DNA of 5,385 bases from Nitrospinaceae bacterium (GTDB taxonomy: Bacteria; Nitrospinota; Nitrospinia; Nitrospinales; VA-1). Positions 1-5,385 of the stretch are shown in pieces (position 1 is the first letter of the stretch; every line of letters begins with the position of its first letter). The notes under the pieces are model-generated. The model searched no databases. It was not told the origin of the DNA and was given only the letters and a program-made list of their open reading frames with translations. A program made the translations under genes and the position numbers. Where the stretch lies: positions 1 through 5,385 of the forward strand of contig JAJDBA010000316.1 in the NCBI GenBank assembly GCA_029261675.1, written 5' to 3'.

Positions 1-669
1 GCAACCCTGATTGCTTTCCCCATCAATGAAGTAATGAAAGTGATGGGCTTGTTCCTGCGAGTTTTCATGGTGAAAAAATCAGATCAATATCTATTGATCG
101 AAAGTATGGTGGGAATATGTAATGTCGCCAGGAAGGGTGGAGTGTTGGCTATTGAGTCGAAACTCAAAGAAGTCGACAATGACTTCCTTAAAAAAGGATT
201 GGAAATGACGGTAGATGGTAAAGACGAAGCTACCGTAAATGCACTTCTAAAAAGAGAAGCTAAGCAGTTGCAGAATGCCCACAAAGACGGCTGGGAAATT
301 TTTAACAAGATGGGTGCGTTTGCACCGGCTTTTGGAATGGTAGGTACCCTGATCGGTCTGATTCAGATGCTTTCAGATTTGTCTGATGTTAGTTCCGTAG
401 GCCCTAAAATGGCTATCGCGTTGATCACCACATTTTACGGCGCGGTGGTGGCCAACTTGATATTTATTCCTATGACCGTAAAGCTTAAGCGTAGAAGTGC
501 TACTGAATCTCTTGAAATGACGCTTATACTGGAAGGTATTGGTTACATTCGAAAAGGGGTTAACCCAAGATTTATGCAGGATGTTCTAGAAAACTACCTC
601 GACACTTATCATGGTAAAAAAGAGAAGAAGGGGGACGGTAAAGATAAGAAACCTGCGAAGAAGAAATAA
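1..669 (+). CDS. motA: Flagellar stator protein MotA/PomA family, 5' end cut off by window edge
   Basis: This is the membrane subunit of the flagellar stator, which with MotB forms the ion channel that drives motor rotation. The frame is open from base 1, and the residues before the first ATG (position 34) look like the end of TM2 in MotA (AFPINE...), so the gene begins outside the window. 222 residues are visible. Counting from the first visible residue, a cytoplasmic loop has R44, K45 and E52 in ARKGGVLAIE, matching the rotor-contact charges R90/E98 of E. coli MotA. TM3 starts at APAFGMVGT with the conserved proline P109. TM4 contains TTFYGA and the second conserved proline P157. The last 20 or so residues are a lysine-rich cytoplasmic tail. 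ExbB/TolQ is a more distant relative, but the loop charges and the MotB partner 6 bp downstream settle the family. T116 and T143-T144 suggest sodium coupling, so pomA or motP could be the better name. Confidence 0.93.
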   Translation, partial: ATLIAFPINEVMKVMGLFLRVFMVKKSDQYLLIESMVGICNVARKGGVLAIESKLKEVDNDFLKKGLEMTVDGKDEATVNALLKREAKQLQNAHKDGWEIFNKMGAFAPAFGMVGTLIGLIQMLSDLSDVSSVGPKMAIALITTFYGAVVANLIFIPMTVKLKRRSATESLEMTLILEGIGYIRKGVNPRFMQDVLENYLDTYHGKKEKKGDGKDKKPAKKK

Positions 670-675
670 TTAGCC

Positions 676-1494
676 ATGGCAGAAAAAGAAGCTAAAAAAG
701 AAAAGAAAAAAGCAGAAGAAGAGGAAGAGGAGGAGGAACACGAGTGTCCCGAAGGGTCTCCGGCTTGGGTTATGACTTTTGCCGACCTGGTAACTCTTCT
801 AATGGTGTTTTTTATTCTTCTATTTGCGATGGGTTCCATAGAAGAAAATAAATGGAAACAGATCAAATCTTCTCTACGCGACGCTCTGGGTCAGGAAGAC
901 ATCCCCGAAATTGGTATTCGCGAAGGTCTCGATGTAATCAAAGAAAAAGTTCTGGATGAAACCACCATTCATGCTGTAGATGAAGTGGGTGCCATGGTTG
1001 CGAAGGAAGTTGAAGAAATCGCCTCGGAAGTTGAAGAGTTTGTATTCAAAAATAAACTGGCAGGGCAGGTCGATGTTTCCTCTGATGAAAGAGGTGCCAT
1101 TATTACTCTTTCTGATACCGTTTTGTTTCCGGCAGGTAAATCTCGCATGACCGCTGCGGGAAACAATATAATCAAACAGGTTTTCGATTTGTTGCAGCAG
1201 TTCAATTATGACGTGAAAATCGAAGGTCATACGGATAATGCACCCATCAAAACAGAACAGTTTCCCTCGAACTGGGAGTTGTCGGCGGCGCGCGCAGCGG
1301 AAGTGGCCCGGGAGTTAGTGGAAGCAGGGTTCCCCCCCACGCAATTGTCTATAGAAGGTTTTGCGCAATACCGCCCCAAAGTTCCTAATGACAGCCGTAA
1401 GGCTCGCGCTATCAATCGTAGAATTGAAATCGTTTATCAGCGCGGTAGTGTTCGCAAACATATGGTCGATGTTCTCCGACGCGATAGGAGATAG
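676..1494 (+). CDS. motB: Flagellar stator protein MotB/PomB family with OmpA-like domain
   Basis: This is the stator subunit that anchors the MotA ring to peptidoglycan and carries the ion-binding aspartate. The 272-residue protein begins with a charged cytoplasmic tail that includes eight consecutive Glu (residues 14-21). A CPEG-PAW motif follows, then one transmembrane helix (about 34-53). D37 in TFADLVTLL is the expected ion-binding Asp (D32 in E. coli MotB, D24 in Vibrio PomB). A helical, acidic periplasmic linker spans about 58-130. The OmpA_C-like domain runs from about 133 to 255 and has the expected GHTDN (185-188 region), NWELSAARA and NDSRKARAINRRIEI motifs for peptidoglycan binding. 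The ATG lies 6 bp after the motA stop with only a weak purine-rich ribosome site, so coupling to motA translation is likely. The N-terminus resembles PomB/MotS more than E. coli MotB. A C7 run lies at 1332-1338. Confidence 0.95.
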   Translation: MAEKEAKKEKKKAEEEEEEEEHECPEGSPAWVMTFADLVTLLMVFFILLFAMGSIEENKWKQIKSSLRDALGQEDIPEIGIREGLDVIKEKVLDETTIHAVDEVGAMVAKEVEEIASEVEEFVFKNKLAGQVDVSSDERGAIITLSDTVLFPAGKSRMTAAGNNIIKQVFDLLQQFNYDVKIEGHTDNAPIKTEQFPSNWELSAARAAEVARELVEAGFPPTQLSIEGFAQYRPKVPNDSRKARAINRRIEIVYQRGSVRKHMVDVLRRDRR

Positions 1495-1524
1495 AAGGCT
1501 TCGTATTTATTCTCCCGGTCTCCT

Positions 1525-2631
1525 TTGAAGAAAAATATAAATAATCGATTTATGCTTAGGGCTATGGAATTGGCTCGTAAGGGAAAGACGACTCCGAACC
1601 CTATGGTGGGCGCGGTGTTGGTCAAAAATAATCGAATTATCGCTGAAGGATTTCATCCTCGTGCGGGAGGGCCGCATGCCGAAGTCGTTGCCTTAAGAAA
1701 AGCAGGGAAGAAAGCAAGAGGGGCGGATCTTTATGTCAACCTTGAGCCTTGTTGCCATATAGGACGAACGCCGCCTTGTACTGATGCCATTATTCAATCG
1801 GGTGTGAGCCGGGTGTTTGCGGGAATGAAAGACCCGAATAAACGGGTGCAAGGAAAAGGAATACGCCTTTTAAAGGCTGCCGGCATAAAAGTTTCAGTAG
1901 GCATGATGAAAAATGATTGTGAAAAGTTGAATGAGGCTTTTGTCAAGGTGATGAAAGCGGGTGTGCCTTTTGTCACGGTGAAAACCGCCATGTCACTAGA
2001 TGGAAAAATCGCCACTAGAACAGGAGATTCGCAGTGGATTTCAGGAGTAAAGTCGCGTGAATTTGTGCATGAATTGAGAAAACAGAACGATGCTATTCTG
2101 GTTGGAACAAATACAATCCTGAAAGACAATCCGAAATTGAACTGTCGGTTGAAAAAAAAACAAGTCAGTCACCCGGCACGTATCGTTCTGGATCGGAGAA
2201 ATAGAATTCCGTTAACAGCTAAAGTTTTTGCAAATAGTAAGACACAGAGAGTTGTTTATGTTTCTAGCTTGGAACTTTCTGCAAAAAGAGAAAAGTTGCT
2301 GATGGCTAGAAATATAGAAGTTTTAAAAGTTAAAACGCTGAAGTCAGGGTTCGATTTTAAACAACTTATGAAATTGCTGGCGCAAAAAGATTTGAACTCG
2401 ATTCTGATTGAAGGGGGAGGCGAGATCAACAGCAGTGCATTTGAGGCAGGAATCGTTGACCGGGTTTTTGCGTTTATCAGTCCCATCCTAATTGGAGGGC
2501 AGCAAGCTCCCAGTCCGATAGGAGGGAAGGGCGTGACAAAAATAAGCAAGGCAATAAAATTAAAGAATATGAAAGTCATTCAAGTAGGAGAAGACCTTAT
2601 GGTGGAGGCCGAACCATGTTCAGTGGAATAA
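1525..2631 (+). CDS. ribD: Bifunctional riboflavin biosynthesis deaminase/reductase RibD
   Basis: RibD deaminates 2,5-diamino-6-ribosylamino-4(3H)-pyrimidinone 5'-phosphate and then reduces the ribosyl side chain with NADPH, giving 5-amino-6-ribitylamino-uracil phosphate. The N-terminal zinc deaminase domain (about 1-145) has TTPNPMVGAV, HAE (H51, E53) and EPCCHIGRTPPC, with C76 and C85 as the other zinc ligands. The C-terminal reductase domain (about 146-365) has TVKTAMSLDGKIA, DAILVGTNTI and LIEGGGEINSS. At 368 residues the length is normal. The start is uncertain. TTG at 1525 is chosen because homology to RibD extends upstream of the ATG at 1552 (the helix RFMLRAMELARKG aligns with YYMARALKLAQRG of E. 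coli), and no other standard start codon lies between it and the in-frame motB stop. No good ribosome site precedes either codon. The 30 bp after motB hold no FMN riboswitch or clear terminator. The gene overlaps ribE by 16 bp. An A9 run lies at 2152-2160. Confidence 0.95.
   Translation: MKKNINNRFMLRAMELARKGKTTPNPMVGAVLVKNNRIIAEGFHPRAGGPHAEVVALRKAGKKARGADLYVNLEPCCHIGRTPPCTDAIIQSGVSRVFAGMKDPNKRVQGKGIRLLKAAGIKVSVGMMKNDCEKLNEAFVKVMKAGVPFVTVKTAMSLDGKIATRTGDSQWISGVKSREFVHELRKQNDAILVGTNTILKDNPKLNCRLKKKQVSHPARIVLDRRNRIPLTAKVFANSKTQRVVYVSSLELSAKREKLLMARNIEVLKVKTLKSGFDFKQLMKLLAQKDLNSILIEGGGEINSSAFEAGIVDRVFAFISPILIGGQQAPSPIGGKGVTKISKAIKLKNMKVIQVGEDLMVEAEPCSVE
2604..2608 (+). promoter_or_regulatory. Strong ribosome binding site for ribE, inside ribD
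   Basis: GGAGG sits seven bases before the ATG at 2616 and within the last codons of ribD. It fixes the ribE start and implies that ribosomes finishing ribD can reinitiate there, since the ribD stop is only 16 bp inside ribE. Confidence 0.8.
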
Positions 2632-3263
2632 TTGAGTCGGTAGGAACCCTGCGCGAATTTGTTAATGGGCAGGAAAGTGCAGTTGCGGTCATTGAGACGG
2701 ATACTAATTTCCTAGATATGGAAGATGGGGAAAGCATTGCGGTGAACGGTGTTTGTCTCACTGTCGTTGAATTCAGCGAATCCACATTTCGAATGGATTT
2801 AGGAACCGAGACTTTAGACAAAACCAGTTTCAAAAATTCCAAGGCAGGCGACCGGGTTAATTTGGAAAGATCATTGACGCCTTCTTCAAAAATCAGCGGT
2901 CATTTTGTTAGTGGTCATGTTGATCAGGTCGGAGAAGTATTAAAAATCGAAGAAAAACCAGGGGAAATTTTATTACAGTTCTCGCACCCAGCTTCTCTTA
3001 GACCCTACATAATGGAAAAAGGCTCCATTGCTCTGGATGGAATCAGTCTGACGGTATTTAACTGTAAAGACGATAAATTCAATGTTTCAATTATTCCTTT
3101 TACCTGGAGTCATACCAATCTGAGTACAAGGAAAATAGGCGATTTAATAAATATCGAATGTGATATGATTGGTAAATACGTATATAAATCATGTGCAACC
3201 TTGATGAGTCCGGAAGCTACCGGGCCTGTCTTGGATTTACTGCGACAGCAGGGGAAAGAATAA
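2616..3263 (+). CDS. ribE: Riboflavin synthase, alpha chain
   Basis: Riboflavin synthase dismutates two molecules of 6,7-dimethyl-8-ribityllumazine into riboflavin and the pyrimidinedione substrate of RibH. The 215-residue length and the start MFSGIIESVG are typical. Two lumazine-binding domains are visible. The first (about 1-95) has VNGVCLTV with C47 and the GTETLDKT segment. The second (about 97-190) has GHFVSGHVD (H101), ALDGISLTV (S144) and IIPFTWSHTNLS, ending near ECDMIGKY (D183). These correspond to the Cys, His, Ser and Asp discussed for the active site in E. coli and yeast enzymes. The start is fixed by the initial MFSGI and by the GGAGG site inside ribD. The stop codon abuts the ribBA ATG with no gap. 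The enzyme is also called RibC in some E. coli literature. The C-terminal tail after about residue 190 is variable and unremarkable. Confidence 0.96.
   Translation: MFSGIIESVGTLREFVNGQESAVAVIETDTNFLDMEDGESIAVNGVCLTVVEFSESTFRMDLGTETLDKTSFKNSKAGDRVNLERSLTPSSKISGHFVSGHVDQVGEVLKIEEKPGEILLQFSHPASLRPYIMEKGSIALDGISLTVFNCKDDKFNVSIIPFTWSHTNLSTRKIGDLINIECDMIGKYVYKSCATLMSPEATGPVLDLLRQQGKE
3250..3254 (+). promoter_or_regulatory. Ribosome binding site for ribBA
   Basis: AGGGG lies nine bases before the ribBA ATG and within the last codons of ribE. It supports the ATG at 3264 even though that codon directly follows the ribE stop. Confidence 0.6.
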
Positions 3264-4475
3264 ATGGGAAAAGAATTTAGCACCATAGAAGAAGCCATTG
3301 AAGATGTGCGGCAGGGAAAAATGATTGTCATCGTTGACGATGAAGATCGTGAAAACGAAGGCGACTTGATGGTCGCTGCAGAAAAAGCCACTCCAGAGTT
3401 GATCAACTTTATGGCTCGATTCGGACGCGGATTGATTTGTTTGACACTCACCGAAGAGAGAACCAGCGAGCTAGGGCTTTCCATGATGGTGGATGATAAC
3501 CAGTCAGCTTTTGAAACACCTTTTACGGTATCCATTGATGCGCGTGATGGAATCAGCACGGGTATCTCGGCTGCCGACCGGGCACATACGATCAAAGTAG
3601 CGATTGACCCGAAAACTTCCAAAAATGATTTGGTCAAGCCAGGGCATATTTTCCCTTTAAGGGCCAAGGATGGAGGCGTGTTGGTACGCATGGGGCAAAC
3701 CGAAGCCTCTGTTGATATTGCTCGGATTGCTGGGTTAACCCCTTATGGTGTGATCTGCGAAATAATGAATGACGACGGAACGATGGCGCGAGTTCCGCAT
3801 TTGACTGAGTTTATCAAAGAGCATGGTCTCAAAATGATCACGACCAAAGATCTTGCGGAGTATCGACTGATGAAGGAGGCGCTGGTCGAAGAAGTTGCTT
3901 CAACTGTTATGCCAACTCATTCCGGTGAGTTTCGATCCGTGGCTTTTAAAAATTTGTTGGACGATCAAGTTCATATTGCTTTGGTAAAGGGCGAAATCAA
4001 ACATGAAGATCCTACTCTGGTTCGAGTGCATTCCCAATGTTTGACAGGTGATGTTTTTGGTTCTTATCGGTGTGATTGCGGCGAACAGTTAAAGAAATCT
4101 ATGGAGATGATTGAACAAGAGGGAACAGGTGTCTTGCTTTACCTTTATCAGGAAGGAAGAGGTATTGGAATTGTAAATAAACTAAAAGCCTATGCGTTGC
4201 AGGATGATGGTAAAGATACTGTCCAGGCCAATGAGGCATTAGGATTCAAACCCGATCTTAGGGATTATGGAATCGGTGCCCAGATTCTTCGTAAGCTGGG
4301 TTTAGGGAAAATTCGCATCATGACCAATAACCCGAGAAAAATTGTGGGGCTGGAAGGGTATGGCCTGCAACTGGTAGAACGGGTTCCCATAGAAGTACAG
4401 GCTAAAAAAGATAACCTCAAATATCTACGCACCAAGCAGGAAAAAATGGGACATATTTTTCAGAATATCAAGTAA
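3264..4475 (+). CDS. ribBA: Bifunctional DHBP synthase / GTP cyclohydrolase II RibBA
   Basis: This fusion provides both precursors of riboflavin. The RibB half makes 3,4-dihydroxy-2-butanone 4-phosphate from ribulose 5-phosphate, and the RibA half opens GTP to the diaminopyrimidine used by RibD. The RibB domain (about 5-202) has VDDEDRENEGDL with metal ligand E30, TGISAADRAHT, PGHIFPLRA and NDDGTMARVP. Where E. coli has GGHTEA, this protein has GQTEA, so Q145 replaces the second metal ligand (His153 in E. coli). The RibA domain (about 215-400) is intact. Its zinc cysteines are C259, C270 and C272 in HSQCLTGDVFGSYRCDCG, followed by QEGRGIGIVNKLKAYALQD, DLRDYGIGAQIL and TNNPRKI. The 403-residue length is normal for RibBA. 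The GTP cyclohydrolase activity is therefore well supported. The RibB activity is expected but carries the Q145 caveat. The gene sits between ribE and ribH with gaps of 0 and 5 bp. Confidence 0.96.
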   Translation: MGKEFSTIEEAIEDVRQGKMIVIVDDEDRENEGDLMVAAEKATPELINFMARFGRGLICLTLTEERTSELGLSMMVDDNQSAFETPFTVSIDARDGISTGISAADRAHTIKVAIDPKTSKNDLVKPGHIFPLRAKDGGVLVRMGQTEASVDIARIAGLTPYGVICEIMNDDGTMARVPHLTEFIKEHGLKMITTKDLAEYRLMKEALVEEVASTVMPTHSGEFRSVAFKNLLDDQVHIALVKGEIKHEDPTLVRVHSQCLTGDVFGSYRCDCGEQLKKSMEMIEQEGTGVLLYLYQEGRGIGIVNKLKAYALQDDGKDTVQANEALGFKPDLRDYGIGAQILRKLGLGKIRIMTNNPRKIVGLEGYGLQLVERVPIEVQAKKDNLKYLRTKQEKMGHIFQNIK

Positions 4476-4480
4476 ATCCT

Positions 4481-4945
4481 ATGGCTAATATAATTGAAGG
4501 CGATCAAAACGCAAGAGGGCTCCGGTTCGGCGTTGTGGTCAGTCGTTTTAACGATTTCATTACCAGCAATCTTTTGACAGGTGCGCTGGATGTTTTCAGT
4601 CAATATGGAGCCGATGAAGACGACCTGAAAGTTTTGAAGGTCCCAGGGGCGTTTGAGTTACCGCAAGCGGCTAAGAAATTGTGTTCCACAGGAAACTTTG
4701 ATGCCATCGTATGTCTTGGGGCCGTCATTCGCGGAGAGACCTCGCATTTTGATTATATATGTGCGGAAGCGAGCCGAGGAGTGGGGCAGGTAGGATTAGA
4801 GTTTAATGTGCCTGTTTTATTTGGTGTATTGACTACAGAAAATCTGGAACAGGCGGCTGCACGTTCAGGTTCTGGATCTTCGAATAAAGGCCGTGAAACA
4901 GCTTTGGCTGCGATAGAAATGGCGACACTGTATAAAAAGCTTTAA
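4481..4945 (+). CDS. ribH: 6,7-dimethyl-8-ribityllumazine synthase RibH
   Basis: RibH condenses 5-amino-6-ribitylaminouracil with 3,4-dihydroxy-2-butanone 4-phosphate to make the lumazine used by RibE. The 154-residue length is standard for this shell- or pentamer-forming enzyme. Visible motifs are VVSRFNDFIT (aromatic F23 that stacks on the pyrimidine), KVPGAFELP, LGAVIRGETSHFDYI with the general acid/base H89, VPVLFGVLTTEN and, near the C-terminus, R128 and NKG for phosphate binding. Between R128 and NKG the sequence is SGSGSS rather than the common AGTKAG. The start ATG lies 5 bp after the ribBA stop with no evident ribosome site, so translation probably depends on ribosomes leaving ribBA. 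The gene ends 9 bp before nusB. Confidence 0.96.
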   Translation: MANIIEGDQNARGLRFGVVVSRFNDFITSNLLTGALDVFSQYGADEDDLKVLKVPGAFELPQAAKKLCSTGNFDAIVCLGAVIRGETSHFDYICAEASRGVGQVGLEFNVPVLFGVLTTENLEQAAARSGSGSSNKGRETALAAIEMATLYKKL

Positions 4946-4951
4946 AGGGGG
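4944..4951 (+). promoter_or_regulatory. Ribosome binding site for nusB
   Basis: A purine run, AAAGGGGG less its first base plus the end of the ribH stop, ends three bases before the nusB ATG. If AAGG is taken as the pairing core the spacing is normal. It supports the ATG at 4955. Confidence 0.6.
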
Positions 4952-4954
4952 AAA

Positions 4955-5368
4955 ATGGGAACACGTCGCACAGCCAGAGAACTAGCATTGAAGTTTTTGT
5001 ATCAGACCGAATTCAATTCTGAAAGCCCAGATTCGGAGCTGAATCCTTTTTGTGAGAGGGCGAATGTTAGTCAAGAAATTCAAAATTTTACACAGGCCTT
5101 GGTTAAGAAACTTTTATTGCATGAAAAAGAAGTGGATGAATTGCTGAAAAAAATCAGTGCTCATTGGGCTCCAGACCGAATGGCGTTGATAGATAAAAAT
5201 ATTCTTCGACTTGGAATTTGTGAGCTTCTGTTTGATTCAACTACCCCTCCGAAAGTGGTTATCAACGAAGCAGTTGAAATAGCTAAAAGATTTGGAACCG
5301 AGGAATCTCCCGATTTCATCAATGGAATTCTGGATAAGATATTAAAGGACTCCAAAGTGGTTCCATAG
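4955..5368 (+). CDS. nusB: Transcription antitermination / rRNA processing factor NusB
   Basis: NusB is a small all-helical RNA-binding protein that joins NusE (ribosomal protein S10) on boxA RNA to suppress termination in rRNA operons. The 137-residue protein shows the family pattern throughout. It starts with GTRRTARELALKFLYQTEF, has HWAPDRMALIDKNILRLGICELLF in the middle (about 68-93), and ends with PPKVVINEAVEIAKRFGTEESPDFINGILDKI. Placement after ribH is a very common bacterial arrangement and agrees with co-transcription with the riboflavin genes. The 9-bp gap holds only its ribosome site. No terminator is visible in the few bases after its stop, so the transcript may continue into the next gene. 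Confidence 0.96.
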   Translation: MGTRRTARELALKFLYQTEFNSESPDSELNPFCERANVSQEIQNFTQALVKKLLLHEKEVDELLKKISAHWAPDRMALIDKNILRLGICELLFDSTTPPKVVINEAVEIAKRFGTEESPDFINGILDKILKDSKVVP

Positions 5369-5378
5369 GGACTACAAC

Positions 5379-5385
5379 ATGCGAT
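5379..5385 (+). CDS. Possible start of the next gene, cut off by window edge
   Basis: An ATG lies 10 bp after the nusB stop, and GGGA (5368-5371) stands seven bases before it as a plausible ribosome site. Only Met-Arg and one further base are visible, so the product cannot be named. The spacing fits the tight packing of the genes before it. Confidence 0.35.

Noticed and set aside
34..36. ATG at 34 as the start of motA
   Set aside because: The frame is open back to base 1, and the residues before this ATG fit TM2 of MotA. Starting here would delete TM1 and most of TM2.
609..866. Minus-strand open frame opposite the motA/motB junction
   Set aside because: Its runs of Ser and Phe are the complement of the Glu/Lys-rich tract on the plus strand. 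There is no sign of a real protein.
1..1494. ExbB/TolQ-ExbD/TolR transporter pair instead of MotAB
   Set aside because: The second protein has a full OmpA-like peptidoglycan-binding domain, and the first has the MotA rotor-contact loop with Arg and Glu. ExbD/TolR lack an OmpA domain.
1486..1524. AGGAGA (1486-1491) and TCTCCT (1519-1524) as a terminator stem after motB
   Set aside because: The perfect stem is only 6 bp with a 27-base loop, and just a short T run follows. It also overlaps the motB stop region, so it is too weak to call a terminator.
1495..1524. FMN riboswitch upstream of ribD
   Set aside because: The gap is only 30 bp. CTCCCGGTCT faintly resembles part of an RFN box, but the rest of the element is absent.
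3051..3125. Phe in IPFT of RibE as a damaged active-site position
   Set aside because: This position is often His but is Glu in E. coli riboflavin synthase, so it is naturally variable.
3110..3691. Long minus-strand open frame of 193 codons opposite ribE/ribBA
   Set aside because: It lies entirely opposite two strongly conserved genes, shows no recognisable domain and is rich in Ser and Ile as expected for a shadow frame.

Overview
The window is a compact, single-strand (+) stretch of a bacterial chromosome with seven recognisable genes and almost no intergenic sequence. Left to right it holds the 3' part of a flagellar stator gene of the MotA/PomA type, a complete MotB/PomB partner, a four-gene riboflavin block (ribD, ribE, ribBA, ribH), nusB, and probably the first codons of one more gene at the right edge.

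The host is a flagellated bacterium. A MotB with a C-terminal OmpA-type peptidoglycan-binding domain and moderate GC content fit a Gram-negative. The gene order ribD-ribE-ribBA-ribH-nusB and the flavour of the proteins recall deltaproteobacteria or Nitrospinota-like lineages. That placement is an impression from memory, not a result. No rRNA, tRNA, mobile element, CRISPR array or phage gene is visible.

Positions 1-1494 encode the stator. Several residues in the MotA fragment (Thr after the TM3 proline, a Thr-Thr pair in TM4) and the MotB N-terminus match sodium-driven PomA/PomB and MotP/MotS stators better than the proton-driven E. coli or B. subtilis MotAB. The two genes are 6 bp apart. The MotA C-terminus is lysine-rich and the MotB N-terminus carries a run of eight glutamates; both are cytoplasmic and are encoded by one purine-rich tract.

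Positions 1525-4945 encode the riboflavin enzymes from GTP and ribulose 5-phosphate to riboflavin. RibBA supplies both entry reactions, RibD does the deamination and reduction, RibH makes lumazine and RibE makes riboflavin. The dephosphorylation step and the RibF kinase are not encoded here. The genes overlap or nearly abut, suggesting one translationally coupled mRNA that continues into nusB. There is no room for an FMN riboswitch directly upstream of ribD, and no clear terminator separates motB from ribD.

The window is mostly ordinary housekeeping sequence, and I do not see an undescribed system. The points most worth checking are the glutamine in RibBA where E. coli RibB has a metal-binding histidine, the sodium-type stator signature, the opposite charges of the stator tails, and the weak translation start of ribD.
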